DNA of 64,000 bases from Halobacterium hubeiense. GTDB lineage: Archaea > Halobacteriota > Halobacteria > Halobacteriales > Halobacteriaceae. The translations under genes and the position numbers were made by a program. This document shows positions 34,208-43,559 of the stretch, one piece after another. Position 1 is the first letter of the stretch. Each line of letters opens with the position of its first letter. The notes beneath the pieces are model-generated. The model saw only the letters and a list, made by a program, of their open reading frames with translations. It ran no database searches and had not been told where the DNA came from. Location of the stretch: contig NZ_LN831302.1 of the NCBI RefSeq assembly GCF_001488575.1, positions 1,612,001 through 1,676,000 of the forward strand, in the 5' to 3' direction.

Positions 34208-34672
34208 TCAGTCGTGGCGCTCGGAGAGCTCGATGTGGCGGCCGCTGATGGTGTCCGCGCGGAGCTCGTACAGCTTGATGTCGAGGTCGGGCTTGGATTC
34301 GCCCCAGATTTCGAACAGCGGGCGCTTCGCGTCGCCGTACTGTTCGACGTGCTCGACGGTCATCTCCTCGCGGGGAATCTCGGTGAGCGTGCCGGTGACG
34401 ACGACGCTCTGGTAGGTGGGTTCGTCCTCCTCGTAGACGACGAGGCGGGCGTCGGGGTTCGAGGAGAGGAACTCGCGTTTCTCGCTGTCCGGGGTCGAGA
34501 CGAGCCGGAGGTAGAACGTCCGGTCGTCGGCGTCGTACCCGTAGGAGATGGGAATCGCGTACGGGTCGTCGTCGCGGGCGAGCGAGAGCACGCCGGTTTC
34601 GTGGCGGCCGAGGAGCGCGTCGGTGTCCGACTGCGTCATCTCGGTCTGCTTCTCCAGGGCCATCGTAGACAT
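34208..34672 (-). CDS. Pyridoxamine 5'-phosphate oxidase-like FMN-binding protein
   Basis: 154 residues, a split-barrel flavin protein. RHETGVLSLARDDDPYAIPISYGYD is the N-terminal strand pair (partly quoted), NPDARLVVYEEDEPTYQSVVVTGTLTEIP the central barrel, and the C-terminal YELRADTISGRH is typical of the family. Members bind FMN or F420 and act on varied substrates; which is not clear here. Its promoter contains an imperfect dyad over the TATA-like AGTATAAAG (34686-34706). Confidence 0.85.
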   Translation of the reverse strand: MSTMALEKQTEMTQSDTDALLGRHETGVLSLARDDDPYAIPISYGYDADDRTFYLRLVSTPDSEKREFLSSNPDARLVVYEEDEPTYQSVVVTGTLTEIPREEMTVEHVEQYGDAKRPLFEIWGESKPDLDIKLYELRADTISGRHIELSERHD

Positions 34673-34685
34673 GTCGTGCTTGTTC

Positions 34686-34706
34686 GGCAGTATCTTTATA
34701 CTTGCC
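34686..34706 (-). promoter_or_regulatory. Promoter dyad of the PPOX-like gene
   Basis: GGCAGTAT (34686-34693) and ATAC-T-TGCC (34698-34706) form an eight-pair inverted repeat with one extra base, covering the TATA-like box about 14-34 bases before the ATG. It could be an operator. Confidence 0.4.
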
Positions 34707-34783
34707 TATCTGGAGCGCGGAAAACCAGGAGACGCGTCACGGGCGCGCGCGATGCCAGCGAGGAGCGGCGGCGAGCGGCAGGA

Positions 34784-34942
34784 CTATTCGGGCGCGTCGA
34801 CGGGGGAGAACGCCCCGGTGGTGACCGAGGTCCCGCAGACGACGCACCCGTTCTCCACGAGGGCGTCCCGCATCGCGGGGTTGACCTCCATGGACTCCCC
34901 GCAACTCGGGCAGACGAAGGTGAACTCCTCACTGGCGGTCAT
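34784..34942 (-). CDS. Small zinc-ribbon protein
   Basis: 52 residues from ATG 34942: MTASEEFTFVCPSCGESMEV then NPAMRDALVENGCVVCGTSV. The CPSC and CVVC pairs form one zinc ribbon, followed by a short TTGAFSPVDAPE tail. Such rubredoxin-like 'rubrerythrin-type' zinc ribbons are frequent in haloarchaea and mostly uncharacterised. An upstream in-frame ATG (34993) would add 17 residues with no family support. Confidence 0.8.
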   Translation of the reverse strand: MTASEEFTFVCPSCGESMEVNPAMRDALVENGCVVCGTSVTTGAFSPVDAPE

Positions 34943-35027
34943 CGCTACCTGAGCGTATGCTCGCTCCGGGTAAATGAACCCCCCTGTTTCCAAACGTCTG
35001 AGAACAACTTTCGCGCGAACCTACCTG

Positions 35028-36290
35028 TCAGCGGAACCGGCCGGCGAGCCCGGAGACGCGGCGTTTCAGGGCGTCCAGCCGCTGGCCGACTGCGACCGTC
35101 GGAATCGACGCGACGCCACTCGGGGCGTCCGTCGGGCGCTCTGGGAGCGCGGCGCGGACGTGGTGGCGGGCGACGACGAGCGTCGCCGCCACGACGAGCA
35201 CCGGGAAGCCGGCGAGCGCGACGCCCGAGAGCGGCTCGACGGACGGCGAAATCTGGGTGCCGAGGCCGTACGCGACGTAGACGCACCCGACGAGCACGGC
35301 GACGGTGGCGGCGGCGACGGCGAACCCGAGCCGCCGGGTGCGGGTCGCGAGGTGTGTGCAGAACGCCTCGACTTTCCCCGCGAGGTGCGTGGCGGCGTCG
35401 CCGGGGCGCTCGGTCTCGCCGGCGCGCCTGACTGCGGCGGCCTGTTCGCGCGTGAACGCCGCGAGTCCGGGGCGCGGCGCGACGGCGGCGTGGACGGCGA
35501 CCCCGGCCGCGATTGCCGTGCCGACGGTGACCGCGGCGACGCCGGCGCTGACCGGGGTCGTGAGCACGATGCGGGAGCCGTCCGGCGGGCGGAAGACAGC
35601 GACGACCGCGAGCGTCGCGGCCAGCAGGAACGACGCGAGGCCGAGTACGCGCCACGCGACCGCGCGCACGCCGTCGAGCGCGTCGAGGTGGGCGTCGAGG
35701 ACGGTCTCGGTCCCGGTGACGGCGGGCGCGCTCGCGTCGAACGATTCGGGGTCGGGCCGACGGTCGCCGGGCGTGCCGCCGGGCGGCACGTCGAACGCCA
35801 GCGGGTTCGCGACGGCGTCCTCGACGAGCCGGGCGGGCGTCGTGTACTCCGCGCGGAGGTCCGCGGCGACGGCCTCGGGGAGCCGGTACAGCGAGTCGTC
35901 GCGGCGCGCGTCGTCCATCCCCAGCGAGAGCAACGAGACGTGGTCGAGGGCTGGCTGGACGTTCGTGAGCGTGACGACGCCCCACTCGCCGTCGGGCTCC
36001 TCGATGTCCGTGTAGCGGGCGACCTCGCTGCTGTCGGCGGTCGTCGACCACACTTGGCCGACGGCGCGCAGGCCGAACTCGCGGTGGAAGCAGACGTAGT
36101 CGCCGCGGTCGAGGGCCGCGAGCACGTCGGTGTCGCGGGTCGCCCACGCGTGCGTGTCGGCGAGGCTGCGGAGGAGGTCGGAGACCGCGGGCGGCTCCGC
36201 GGCCGTCGCGTACCCCTCTCCGAAGGCGTCGGTGAGGTCCTCGCTAGTCAGCGAGGCGAGGTAGACGCTGTCGGCGAAGTCGGCGGGCAT
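35028..36290 (-). CDS. Haloarchaeal membrane protein with soluble N-terminal domain
   Basis: 420 residues. Residues 1-200 are soluble (MPADFADSVYLASLTSEDLT; YVCFHREFGLRAVGQVWSTT; DVQPALDHVSLLSLG-like stretch). The C-terminal half has two pairs of membrane segments (VLGLASFLLAATLAVVAVF and AGVAAVTVGTAIAAGVAVHA; then GFAVAAATVAVLVGCVYVAY and ALAGFPVLVVAATLVVA). The tail is arginine-rich and cytoplasmic. No recognised family. ATG 36290 is chosen since upstream codons look non-coding. Confidence 0.7.
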   Translation of the reverse strand: MPADFADSVYLASLTSEDLTDAFGEGYATAAEPPAVSDLLRSLADTHAWATRDTDVLAALDRGDYVCFHREFGLRAVGQVWSTTADSSEVARYTDIEEPDGEWGVVTLTNVQPALDHVSLLSLGMDDARRDDSLYRLPEAVAADLRAEYTTPARLVEDAVANPLAFDVPPGGTPGDRRPDPESFDASAPAVTGTETVLDAHLDALDGVRAVAWRVLGLASFLLAATLAVVAVFRPPDGSRIVLTTPVSAGVAAVTVGTAIAAGVAVHAAVAPRPGLAAFTREQAAAVRRAGETERPGDAATHLAGKVEAFCTHLATRTRRLGFAVAAATVAVLVGCVYVAYGLGTQISPSVEPLSGVALAGFPVLVVAATLVVARHHVRAALPERPTDAPSGVASIPTVAVGQRLDALKRRVSGLAGRFR

Positions 36291-36396
36291 ACGGGAGCGC
36301 TGACGCCGCGGGTACTTAACTGTCGCCCGCGAGATTTCCCGCGTTTCCGGCCGGCAAGCGGGGTATTGAAATGGTGGCACCTCCATACGGCAGGGT

Positions 36397-36891
36397 ATGC
36401 CGAAGTATTCGACCGGCGGCGCCAGCGGCGGCGGGGGCGGACAGACCTGCGAGCTCTGCGGGTCGACGTCCGACTCCCTCCGTTCGGCGGACGTCGCTGG
36501 GGCGGAGCTGACGGTCTGCCCCGACTGCGCGAGCAGCCACGACGAGAGCCCCGACCGGACGCCCGACGAGGACCAACAGCGCAAGCAGGAGGCCGCGCAG
36601 AACACGGCCCGCGCGCTCGACCAGGCGACCGGCGACTCCAGCCACTGGGAGGAGAACGGGACCGACTACGAGCGCGACCAGCTCCCGTACCTCGTCACGG
36701 ACTACGGCGAGCGCGTCGTCCGCGCCCGACAGGAGGCGGGGCTCCAGCGCGAGGAGCTCGCGGAGGAGCTCGGCGTCGACGAGTCGGACCTGCTGGCGGT
36801 CGAGCAGGGCCGCGCGACGCAGGCCAGCGTCGGCGGGTCGGTCGTCGCGGCGCTCGAAGACCGCCTCGACGTGGAGCTCAGCGACGAGTAG
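36397..36891 (+). CDS. mbf1: Multiprotein bridging factor 1-like HTH protein
   Basis: 164 residues. An N-terminal zinc ribbon (CELCGSTSDSL and VCPDCASSHDE) is followed by a hydrophilic linker and a Cro/C1-type helix-turn-helix: VRARQEAGLQREELAEELGV and DLLAVEQGRATQ. This layout is the archaeal MBF1 family, which links transcription factors to TBP and also associates with ribosomes in some Archaea. The poly-Gly/Ser after PKYSTGG is typical. Confidence 0.92.
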   Translation: MPKYSTGGASGGGGGQTCELCGSTSDSLRSADVAGAELTVCPDCASSHDESPDRTPDEDQQRKQEAAQNTARALDQATGDSSHWEENGTDYERDQLPYLVTDYGERVVRARQEAGLQREELAEELGVDESDLLAVEQGRATQASVGGSVVAALEDRLDVELSDE

Positions 36892-36960
36892 CGCCGGCGG
36901 CCCCGGTCGCGGCCGGCCGGGAATCAATCATCTTTTTTCAGGCGGGAGCGAAGGCCGGGT

Positions 36961-38085
36961 ATGGACCTCTCCGCCGAGCAGCGCCAGATTCGGGACGCCG
37001 TCCGGGAGTTCGCAGCCGAGGAGATTCGCCCGACGGCGGCCGACGCCGACCGCGAGCAGGAGTTCCCCGAGGGCGTCTGGGACGGCCTCGCGGAGATGGG
37101 GATGACCGCGATGACCGTCCCGGAGGCGTACGGCGGCCTCGACGTGGACAGCCTGACGTACAGCGTCGTCAACGAGGAGGTCGCGTACGGCGCGCTGTCG
37201 GTGGCGACCGCGCTCTCCGTACACTGCCTCGCGACGTCCTGTATCGCGGAGTTCGGCAGCGACGACCTCAAATCCGAGTGGCTGCCGGAGATGGCCGACG
37301 GCCGGCCGGTGGGCGCGTTCGCGCTCTCGGAGCCCGACGCCGGCTCGAACCCCGCACAGATGACCACCGAGGCCGTCCGCGACGGCGACGAGTACGTGCT
37401 GAACGGGAAGAAGCAGTGGATTACGAACGGGAAGCGCTCGGGGGTCGCCATCGTGTTCGCGAAGGTGGACGGCGACGACGACAAGATAACGCAGTTCCTC
37501 GTGCCCAAGGACACGGAGGACATCGAGGTCGGGAAGAAGGAGGACAAGCTCGGACTGCGCGCCAGCGACACCACGAGCCTGCTGTTCGACGACTGCCGGA
37601 TTCCCGCCGAGTACCGGCTCACCAAGGAGGGCAAGGGGATGTCGGCGGCGCTGCACATCCTCACCGGCGGCCGCATCGGCATCGCGTCGCAGGCGGTCGG
37701 GCTCGCGCAAGCCGGCCTCGACGCCGCACTCGAATACGCCGACGAGCGCGAGCAGTTCGACCGGACGCTCTCCGAGATTCAGACGATTCGGCACAAGCTC
37801 GCGGACATGGAGACGCAGACGCAGGCCGCGCGACTGCTCGCGCGGGACGCCGCCCGTCGGGCCGACGCGGGCGAGGACCACCGCGACGCCGCGGCGAAGG
37901 CGAAGTACTTCGCCAGCGAGGCCGCCGTCGACGTCACCAACGAGGCCGTCCAGATTCACGGCGGCTACGGCTACACGACGGAGTTCGACGTCGAGCGGCT
38001 CTACCGGGACTCCAAGATCACGACCATCTACGAGGGCACCTCCGAGATTCAGAAGGAGGTCATCGCGCGCGGCCTGCTGGACTGA
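36961..38085 (+). CDS. Acyl-CoA dehydrogenase
   Basis: 374 residues, FAD-dependent, soluble. Beta-oxidation-type alpha,beta-dehydrogenation. N-terminal helical domain (LSAEQRQIRDAVREFAAEEI), beta domain with ALSEPDAGSNPAQMTTEAV, and C-terminal domain with QIHGGYGYTTEFDVERLYRD. The catalytic glutamate is in TIYEGTSEIQ (about residue 357). Chain-length preference is not visible. A TATA-like TCTTTTTTC precedes the ATG by about 25 bases. Confidence 0.94.
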   Translation: MDLSAEQRQIRDAVREFAAEEIRPTAADADREQEFPEGVWDGLAEMGMTAMTVPEAYGGLDVDSLTYSVVNEEVAYGALSVATALSVHCLATSCIAEFGSDDLKSEWLPEMADGRPVGAFALSEPDAGSNPAQMTTEAVRDGDEYVLNGKKQWITNGKRSGVAIVFAKVDGDDDKITQFLVPKDTEDIEVGKKEDKLGLRASDTTSLLFDDCRIPAEYRLTKEGKGMSAALHILTGGRIGIASQAVGLAQAGLDAALEYADEREQFDRTLSEIQTIRHKLADMETQTQAARLLARDAARRADAGEDHRDAAAKAKYFASEAAVDVTNEAVQIHGGYGYTTEFDVERLYRDSKITTIYEGTSEIQKEVIARGLLD

Positions 38086-38127
38086 ACGGCCCCACGACCT
38101 TTGGGCGAGCGCGCCGACGCCCCGGAT

Positions 38128-38412
38128 ATGACTGACTCCGAGGACTGGGACCGCGACGTCGTCGAACCCGTGTTGCGCGTGCTCCACCAGGCGGGCGTCG
38201 CCGTCACCGCGGACGTGGTCGCGACGAACCTCGACGCCGTGCTGGACGACGCGCCGACCGCCGTCGAGGTGGACGCCGCGCTCGCGGAGCTGGACGAGGA
38301 CAACTTCGTGCGGCCGTTCGCGGACACCGACGACTACTACGTGATTACGGACCGCGGCAGCGGCCACGTCAGCAACGAGCTCGACGAGGAGGGGTTCGGG
38401 TTCGTCGACTGA
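38128..38412 (+). CDS. Small winged-helix-like protein
   Basis: 94 residues from ATG 38128 (MTDSEDWDRDVVEPVLRVLH). Helices with AGVAVTADVVATNLDAVL then VDAALAELDEDNFVRPFADT and a YYVITDRGSGHV beta hairpin look like a small winged helix. No cysteine. It may be a DNA- or protein-binding adaptor; no family recognised. It follows the acyl-CoA dehydrogenase by 42 bases and precedes a HAD gene by 41 bases. Confidence 0.68.
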   Translation: MTDSEDWDRDVVEPVLRVLHQAGVAVTADVVATNLDAVLDDAPTAVEVDAALAELDEDNFVRPFADTDDYYVITDRGSGHVSNELDEEGFGFVD

Positions 38413-38453
38413 CCCACCGAAGGTTCTAACCTCCAGACGACCTACAAGAAGTC

Positions 38454-38972
38454 GTGACCGACTACGAAGCAGTCGTCTACGACCTCGACGGGACGCTCGT
38501 CCGGCTCGCGGTCGACTGGGAGACCGTCGAGCGCGAGGTCGCCGCGCGGCTCCGCGAGGCTGGCGTCGAGCCCAGCACGTACGACATGTGGGAGATGCTG
38601 GACGCCGCCGAGGACGCGGGCGTCGGCGCGGAGGTCCACGAGCTCATCGCGGGCCACGAGCGCGACGGCGCGACCCGCGCGGAGCGGCTGCCGGGCGCGG
38701 ACGAGCTCGCGAGCCTCGACGTGCCAGCGGCGGTCTGCTCGCTGAACGCGGAGGACGCGTGTCGCAGCGCGCTCCGCCGCCACGACTTGCTGGATTCGTT
38801 CCGCGTGGTCGCGGGCCGCGACACGGTGCCCGCGCGCAAGCCCGACCCGCAAGCGTTGACGTGGGTGCTGGACGAACTCGGCGTCGCGCCCGAGAACGCG
38901 CTGTTCGTCGGCGACTCGGCCTCGGACGAAGTCACCGCCGAGCGCGCGGGCGCGGCGTTCCGCTGGGCGTAG
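38454..38972 (+). CDS. HAD-superfamily hydrolase
   Basis: 172 residues, GTG start (MTDYEAVVYDLDGTLVRLAV). HAD motifs: DLDGT (motif I, nucleophile Asp11), VCSLNAEDA (motif II Ser), KPDPQAL (motif III Lys) and FVGDSASDEV (motif IV). It has a small helical cap, as in phosphoglycolate phosphatase-like enzymes. The substrate is unknown. Stop and the convergent membrane-protein stop adjoin. Confidence 0.88.
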   Translation: MTDYEAVVYDLDGTLVRLAVDWETVEREVAARLREAGVEPSTYDMWEMLDAAEDAGVGAEVHELIAGHERDGATRAERLPGADELASLDVPAAVCSLNAEDACRSALRRHDLLDSFRVVAGRDTVPARKPDPQALTWVLDELGVAPENALFVGDSASDEVTAERAGAAFRWA

Positions 38973-39236
38973 CTACTCCTCGACGTTCCGGCGCGCGTAC
39001 CAGTACGTCGCGAGCGCCGTCACCAGCCAGACGACCGCGCCGACGCGCACCGCGAACGACACTCGGGACGGCCACGTCGGCAGCGTGTAGAACAGCGAGA
39101 GGACGACCACCGCGGGCGCGCCGACGACGATGGTGAGCACGAACGTCGTCTGCATCACCCAGCCGTAGTCGACGCCCTCCGGGTCGGTCTCCTCCTGTAG
39201 CTCCGGCACACGCGAGAGCACGGCGGCCCCCGGCAT
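38973..39236 (-). CDS. Small two-span membrane protein
   Basis: 87 residues from ATG 39236 (MPGAAVLSRVPELQEETDPE). Two hydrophobic segments: WVMQTTFVLTIVVGAPAVVV (about residues 26-46) and VGAVVWLVTALATYWYA (about 64-80), joined by a SLFYTLPTWPSR loop. It resembles short conserved haloarchaeal membrane proteins of unknown function. It is divergent from panB, 64 bases between starts. Confidence 0.75.
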   Translation of the reverse strand: MPGAAVLSRVPELQEETDPEGVDYGWVMQTTFVLTIVVGAPAVVVLSLFYTLPTWPSRVSFAVRVGAVVWLVTALATYWYARRNVEE

Positions 39237-39269
39237 AACTTCCCCGTTGTGCGGCGCCGGTTCGCGTAC

Positions 39270-39277
39270 GTTTATCA
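39270..39277 (+). promoter_or_regulatory. TATA-like box of panB
   Basis: CGTTTATC ends 23 bases before the panB ATG, consistent with a leaderless transcript. Confidence 0.5.
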
Positions 39278-39300
39278 GGCCGCCCGCGCGACCACGGAGT

Positions 39301-40113
39301 ATGCCGACCGTCCGAGACGTCCGCGGGAACGCGGGCGACGAGCCGATAACGATGCTGACCGCGTACGACGCGCCGACCGCCAGCGTCGTTGACGACGCGG
39401 GCGTCGACGTGATTCTCGTCGGCGACAGCGTGGGCAACGCGAAGCTCGGCTACGACACCACGCTCCCGGTGACCGTCGACGAGATAGCGAGCGCGACCGC
39501 CGCGGTGTCCCGGGCGACCGAGGACGCCGTCGTCGTCGCGGACATGCCGTTCCTGAGCTTCGGGGTCGAAGAAGGCGAGAGCATCGAGCACTGCGGGCGG
39601 ATGCTCAAGGAGGCGGACGCCGACGCCGTGAAACTGGAGTCCGGCCCGCACACGGTCGAGCTCACCGAGCGGCTGACGGACCTCGGGATTCCCGTGATGG
39701 CCCACCTCGGGCTGACCCCCCAGCACGTCAACCAACTCGGCGGCTACTTCCGGCAGGGCACCGACCAGAGCGCCGCCGAACGGATGCTCGACCTCGCGCG
39801 CGAGCACGAGGACGCGGGCGCGTTCTCACTCGTGCTCGAACACGTCCCCGCGAACGTCGCCAGCGACGTCACGGACGCTCTCGACATCCCAACCATCGGT
39901 ATCGGCGCCGGCCCCGACACGGACGGGCAGGTGCTCGTCGTGGACGACGCAATCGGGCTCTCCGAGCGCAGTCCGCCGTTCGCCGAGCAGTTCGGGGACG
40001 TCAGAGCCGAGATGGAGAACGCCGTCGAGGGCTACGTGGACGCCGTCGAGTCCGGGGAGTTCCCCGCCGAGGAGCACAGCCACGTCGAGGAAGACGTGGA
40101 TTCACTGTACTAG
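39301..40113 (+). CDS. panB: 3-methyl-2-oxobutanoate hydroxymethyltransferase
   Basis: 270 residues. It adds a hydroxymethyl group from methylene-tetrahydrofolate (or archaeal pterin) to 2-oxoisovalerate, on the route to pantoate and CoA. MLTAYDAPTASVVDDAGVDV, the metal motif ILVGDSVGN, MPFLSFGVEEGESIE, KLESGPHTVEL and the IPTIGIGAGPDTDGQVLVV end are all diagnostic. ATG 39301 gives MPTVRDVRGNAG. Convergent with an alpha/beta hydrolase gene; stops overlap by 4 bases. Confidence 0.95.
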   Translation: MPTVRDVRGNAGDEPITMLTAYDAPTASVVDDAGVDVILVGDSVGNAKLGYDTTLPVTVDEIASATAAVSRATEDAVVVADMPFLSFGVEEGESIEHCGRMLKEADADAVKLESGPHTVELTERLTDLGIPVMAHLGLTPQHVNQLGGYFRQGTDQSAAERMLDLAREHEDAGAFSLVLEHVPANVASDVTDALDIPTIGIGAGPDTDGQVLVVDDAIGLSERSPPFAEQFGDVRAEMENAVEGYVDAVESGEFPAEEHSHVEEDVDSLY

Positions 40114-40898
40114 AGGCCGCGTTCGTCGAGAAACGACGAGAGTTCGTCGTTGAACGCTTCGGGCGCTTCCAGCATCGAGAGGTGCGCGGCGTCCTCGACG
40201 GTCGCCCACGCCCCGTCTTGCACGTGTTCTGCGACGTACTCGTGGTACTGCGGGGGCGTGAGGCGGTCGTACTCGCCCGTGAGCGCGAACACGGGCGTCT
40301 CGACTTGGTCGAGGCGGTCGCGGACGTCGAAGGTGTGACAGGACAGGAAGTCGCGCTCGACGACCTCGCGGCCGGCTTCGCGCATCGCTTCCTTCGAGAC
40401 GGCGAGTTCGCGCTCGCTGGGGTCGTGGAAGAGGAAGTCCTCGCGGTGGAGGAACTCGACGGCACGGGAGAAGCCGTCGCCCTCGCCGGCCAGCCAGTCC
40501 CGGAGTTCGTCGAGCACGGAGAGCTTCGCGCCGGAGCCCGCCAGCACGACGGCGTCGGCGTCGAAACCGCCGTCGAGGACTGCCGTGAGGGCGACGGCGC
40601 CGCCGAGGCTGTTCCCGACGAGCACGCCGGCGTCCACCTCGCTGGCGACCGCGCGCACGTCCTCGACGTACGCGGCGAGCGTCTCCGGACCGGGCTCGGT
40701 GTCGACGTCGTCGCTCTCGCCGTGGCCGCTGAGGTCGAGGGCGGCGACCGGCCGCGTGCCGGAGAGCCGCGCGAGCTGGGCCTTCCAGACGCCGTGAGTG
40801 CCGCCGCTGCCGTGGACGCAGAGCAGCGGCGTGGCGCTGCCGTCGCGGTCCTCGGCCCGGTAGGCGGTGGTGCGGCCGTCGTGGGTGACCGTCTGCAT
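40110..40898 (-). CDS. Alpha/beta hydrolase
   Basis: 262 residues. Oxyanion LLCVHGSGGTHGVW, nucleophile elbow VGNSLGGAVAL (Ser about residue 92), acidic residue likely in VFALTGEYDRLTPP and His in DAAHLSMLEAPE make the triad. It is in the same fold group as haloalkane/epoxide hydrolases and esterases; the substrate is unknown. ATG 40898 (MQTVTHDGRTTAYRA) is used; an ATG nine codons upstream is possible. Confidence 0.87.
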   Translation of the reverse strand: MQTVTHDGRTTAYRAEDRDGSATPLLCVHGSGGTHGVWKAQLARLSGTRPVAALDLSGHGESDDVDTEPGPETLAAYVEDVRAVASEVDAGVLVGNSLGGAVALTAVLDGGFDADAVVLAGSGAKLSVLDELRDWLAGEGDGFSRAVEFLHREDFLFHDPSERELAVSKEAMREAGREVVERDFLSCHTFDVRDRLDQVETPVFALTGEYDRLTPPQYHEYVAEHVQDGAWATVEDAAHLSMLEAPEAFNDELSSFLDERGL

Positions 40899-41000
40899 GT
40901 TCGCGGCGAGGACGACCAGCGCCAAAACACCTACGGCGGTGTGAACCGCAATTCTACCTGTCTCGTCGTCGCCGCACCGTCCCCCACCAGTCGCCGATAA

Positions 41001-41008
41001 GCTTATAA
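41001..41008 (+). promoter_or_regulatory. TATA-like box of the Hsp20-like/cdc48 operon
   Basis: GCTTATAA followed by GGGTGCG lies 30-37 bases before the first ATG (41038), so the transcript probably starts within about 10 bases of the ATG. One promoter serves the small protein and Cdc48. Confidence 0.6.
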
Positions 41009-41037
41009 GGGTGCGATGGTAACTTTACGTTAGTCAA

Positions 41038-41289
41038 ATGAATCCGAAATCCTTCACCGAGCAACTCGACGCGCCGGCGCGGCGCTTCGACTACGGCGAC
41101 GAAACCGTCCTCGTCGCGGACCTCGGGGTCAGCGACGACGCGGTCACCATCGACGTCGTCGACGAGACGGTCATCCTCGTCGTCGAGGCCGACGACGAGA
41201 CCCGCCAGCACGAGTTCGACGTGCCCGCGGGCACGGTCGCGAAAGCGCTTATCAACAACGGCGTCGTCACCGTCGAGGTGGAACGATGA
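41038..41289 (+). CDS. Hsp20-like mini-protein
   Basis: 83 residues. After [20 protein letters not shown] the pattern [20 protein letters not shown] then [20 protein letters not shown] and TVEVER copies the second half of an alpha-crystallin domain (strand pair, buried aromatic/Phe turn, NGVxTV end). The usual full domain is about 90-100 residues with further strands, so this is either minimal or divergent. It overlaps cdc48 by 4 bases (ATGA), suggesting a co-chaperone or substrate-feeding partner. The functional link is inference. Confidence 0.7.
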   Translation: MNPKSFTEQLDAPARRFDYGDETVLVADLGVSDDAVTIDVVDETVILVVEADDETRQHEFDVPAGTVAKALINNGVVTVEVER

Positions 41290-43559
41290 AACTCACGGTC
41301 AAGCCGCTCAAGCAGAAGGACGCGGGCCGTGGACTGGCCGCCATCGACCGCGCGGCGATGGACGAACTCGACCTCGAGAACGGCGACTACGTCGTCCTCA
41401 GCAGCGATCAGGGTCGCGCCGTCGCCCGCGTCTGGCCGGGCTACCCCGAGGACGAGGGCGAGGGCATCGTCCGCATCGACGGCCGCCTCCGTCAGGAGGC
41501 CGAAGTCGGCATCGACGACAACGTCGCCGTCGAACCCGCCGACATCAAGCCCGCGACCGCCGTCACGGTCGCGCTCCCGCAGAACCTCCGCGTTCGCGGC
41601 GACATCACGCCGATGGTGCGCGACCGCCTGAGCGGCCGCCCCGTCACCACCGGGCAGACCATCCCCATCTCCTTCGGTTTCGGCGGGATGAGCACGGTCT
41701 CCGGCCAGCAGATTCCCGTCAAAATCGCGGACACGGACCCCGACGGCACGGTCGTCGTGAGCAACGACACCGAGATTCAGGTCTCCGAGCAGCCCGCCGA
41801 GGAAATCGCCGCGGGCGCGCCCGCCGGCGAAGCCGGCGACAGCACGCCGAACGTCGCCTACGAGGACATCGGCGGCCTCGACCGCGAACTCGAACAGGTC
41901 CGGGAGATGATCGAACTCCCGATGCGCCACCCCGAGCTGTTCCAGCAGCTCGGCATCGAACCGCCGAAGGGCGTGCTCCTCCACGGCCCGCCCGGAACGG
42001 GGAAGACGCTCATCGCGAAGGCCGTCGCCAACGAGATCGACGCGCACTTCCAGACGATTTCGGGCCCCGAGATCATGTCGAAGTACTACGGGGAGAGCGA
42101 GGAGAAGCTCCGCGAGGTCTTCGACGAGGCCGAGGAGAACGCTCCCGCCATCGTCTTCATCGACGAGATCGACTCCATCGCGCCCAAGCGCGGCGAGACG
42201 CAGGGTGACGTCGAGCGCCGCGTCGTCGCCCAGCTCCTCTCGCTGATGGACGGGCTCGAAGAGCGCGGCGACGTCACGGTCATCGCGGCGACCAACCGCG
42301 TGGACGCCATCGACCCCGCGCTCCGCCGCGGCGGCCGCTTCGACCGCGAAATCGAAATCGGCGTCCCCGACAAGGACGGCCGCAAGGAGATTCTCCAGGT
42401 CCACACGCGCGGCATGCCCCTCGCCGAGGAAATCGACATCGACGCGTTCGCCGAATCCACGCACGGCTTCGTCGGCGCGGACATCGAGAGCCTCGCGAAG
42501 GAAGCCGCGATGAACGCGCTCCGGCGCGTCCGCCCGGACATCGACCTCGAAGCCGACGAGATCGACGCCGAACTCCTCGAATCCATCCAGGTCACCGAGG
42601 ACGACTTCAAGGCCGCGCTGAAGGGCATCGAGCCCTCGGCGCTCCGCGAAGTGTTCGTCGAAGTCCCGGACGTCACCTGGGACCAGGTCGGCGGCCTCGA
42701 AGACACCAAAGAGCGCCTCCGCGAGACCATCCAGTGGCCGCTGGACTACCCCGAGGTCTTCGAGTCCATGGACCTCCAGTCCGCGAAGGGCGTGTTGCTG
42801 TACGGTCCGCCGGGCACGGGGAAGACGCTGCTCGCGAAGGCCGTCGCCAACGAGGCCAACTCGAACTTCATCTCCGTGAAGGGCCCCGAACTCCTCAACA
42901 AGTACGTCGGGGAGTCCGAGAAGGGCGTCCGCGAGGTCTTCGAGAAGGCGCGCGCGAACGCCCCCACGGTGGTGTTCTTCGACGAGATCGACTCCATCGC
43001 CGGCGAACGCGGCTCCAACATGGGCGACTCCGGCGTCGGCGAACGCGTCGTCAGCCAGCTCCTCACGGAACTGGACGGCATCGAGGAACTGGAGGACGTG
43101 GTGGTCGTCGCGACGACGAACCGCCCCGACCTCATCGACAGCGCCTTGCTCCGTCCGGGCCGCCTGGACCGCCACGTCCACGTCCCCGTCCCGGACGAGG
43201 ACGCACGCCGCGCCATCCTCGACGTCCACACGCGCAACAAGCCGCTGGCCGACGACGTCGACCTCGACTACCTCGCCAGCGAGACCGCGAACTTCGTCGG
43301 CGCGGACATCGAAGCGCTCGTCCGCGAAGCCACGATGAACGCCACCCGCGAGTTCATCAACTCCGTGGACCCCGAGGAAGCCATCGAATCCGTCGGCAAC
43401 GTCCGCATCACCGCCGAACACTTCGACGAAGCGCTCACGGACATCACGCCCAGCGTCGACGAAGACGTCCGCGAGCAGTACGAGGAACTCGAAGAGAAAT
43501 TCGAGAAGGCAGCCACCCCCGAGGAAGAAGAACGCACCACCCCCGGGGCGTTCCAATAG
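41286..43559 (+). CDS. cdc48: Cdc48/p97-type AAA+ ATPase (VAT family)
   Basis: 757 residues. It unfolds proteins for the archaeal proteasome. N-terminal double-psi barrel ([20 protein letters not shown]), D1 with Walker A GPPGTGKT near residue 233 and Walker B FIDEID near 290, D2 with GPPGTGKT near 507 and FFDEID near 564, arginine-finger regions intact. C-terminus ends in acidic [12 protein letters not shown]. It overlaps an Hsp20-like gene and is followed by repeat copy B after 2 bases. Confidence 0.96.
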   Translation: MKLTVKPLKQKDAGRGLAAIDRAAMDELDLENGDYVVLSSDQGRAVARVWPGYPEDEGEGIVRIDGRLRQEAEVGIDDNVAVEPADIKPATAVTVALPQNLRVRGDITPMVRDRLSGRPVTTGQTIPISFGFGGMSTVSGQQIPVKIADTDPDGTVVVSNDTEIQVSEQPAEEIAAGAPAGEAGDSTPNVAYEDIGGLDRELEQVREMIELPMRHPELFQQLGIEPPKGVLLHGPPGTGKTLIAKAVANEIDAHFQTISGPEIMSKYYGESEEKLREVFDEAEENAPAIVFIDEIDSIAPKRGETQGDVERRVVAQLLSLMDGLEERGDVTVIAATNRVDAIDPALRRGGRFDREIEIGVPDKDGRKEILQVHTRGMPLAEEIDIDAFAESTHGFVGADIESLAKEAAMNALRRVRPDIDLEADEIDAELLESIQVTEDDFKAALKGIEPSALREVFVEVPDVTWDQVGGLEDTKERLRETIQWPLDYPEVFESMDLQSAKGVLLYGPPGTGKTLLAKAVANEANSNFISVKGPELLNKYVGESEKGVREVFEKARANAPTVVFFDEIDSIAGERGSNMGDSGVGERVVSQLLTELDGIEELEDVVVVATTNRPDLIDSALLRPGRLDRHVHVPVPDEDARRAILDVHTRNKPLADDVDLDYLASETANFVGADIEALVREATMNATREFINSVDPEEAIESVGNVRITAEHFDEALTDITPSVDEDVREQYEELEEKFEKAATPEEEERTTPGAFQ

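Noticed and set aside
34974-38135. 1053-codon open frame on the plus strand
   Set aside because: Runs antisense or out of frame to several clear genes (MBF1, acyl-CoA dehydrogenase, membrane protein); composition is non-protein-like.
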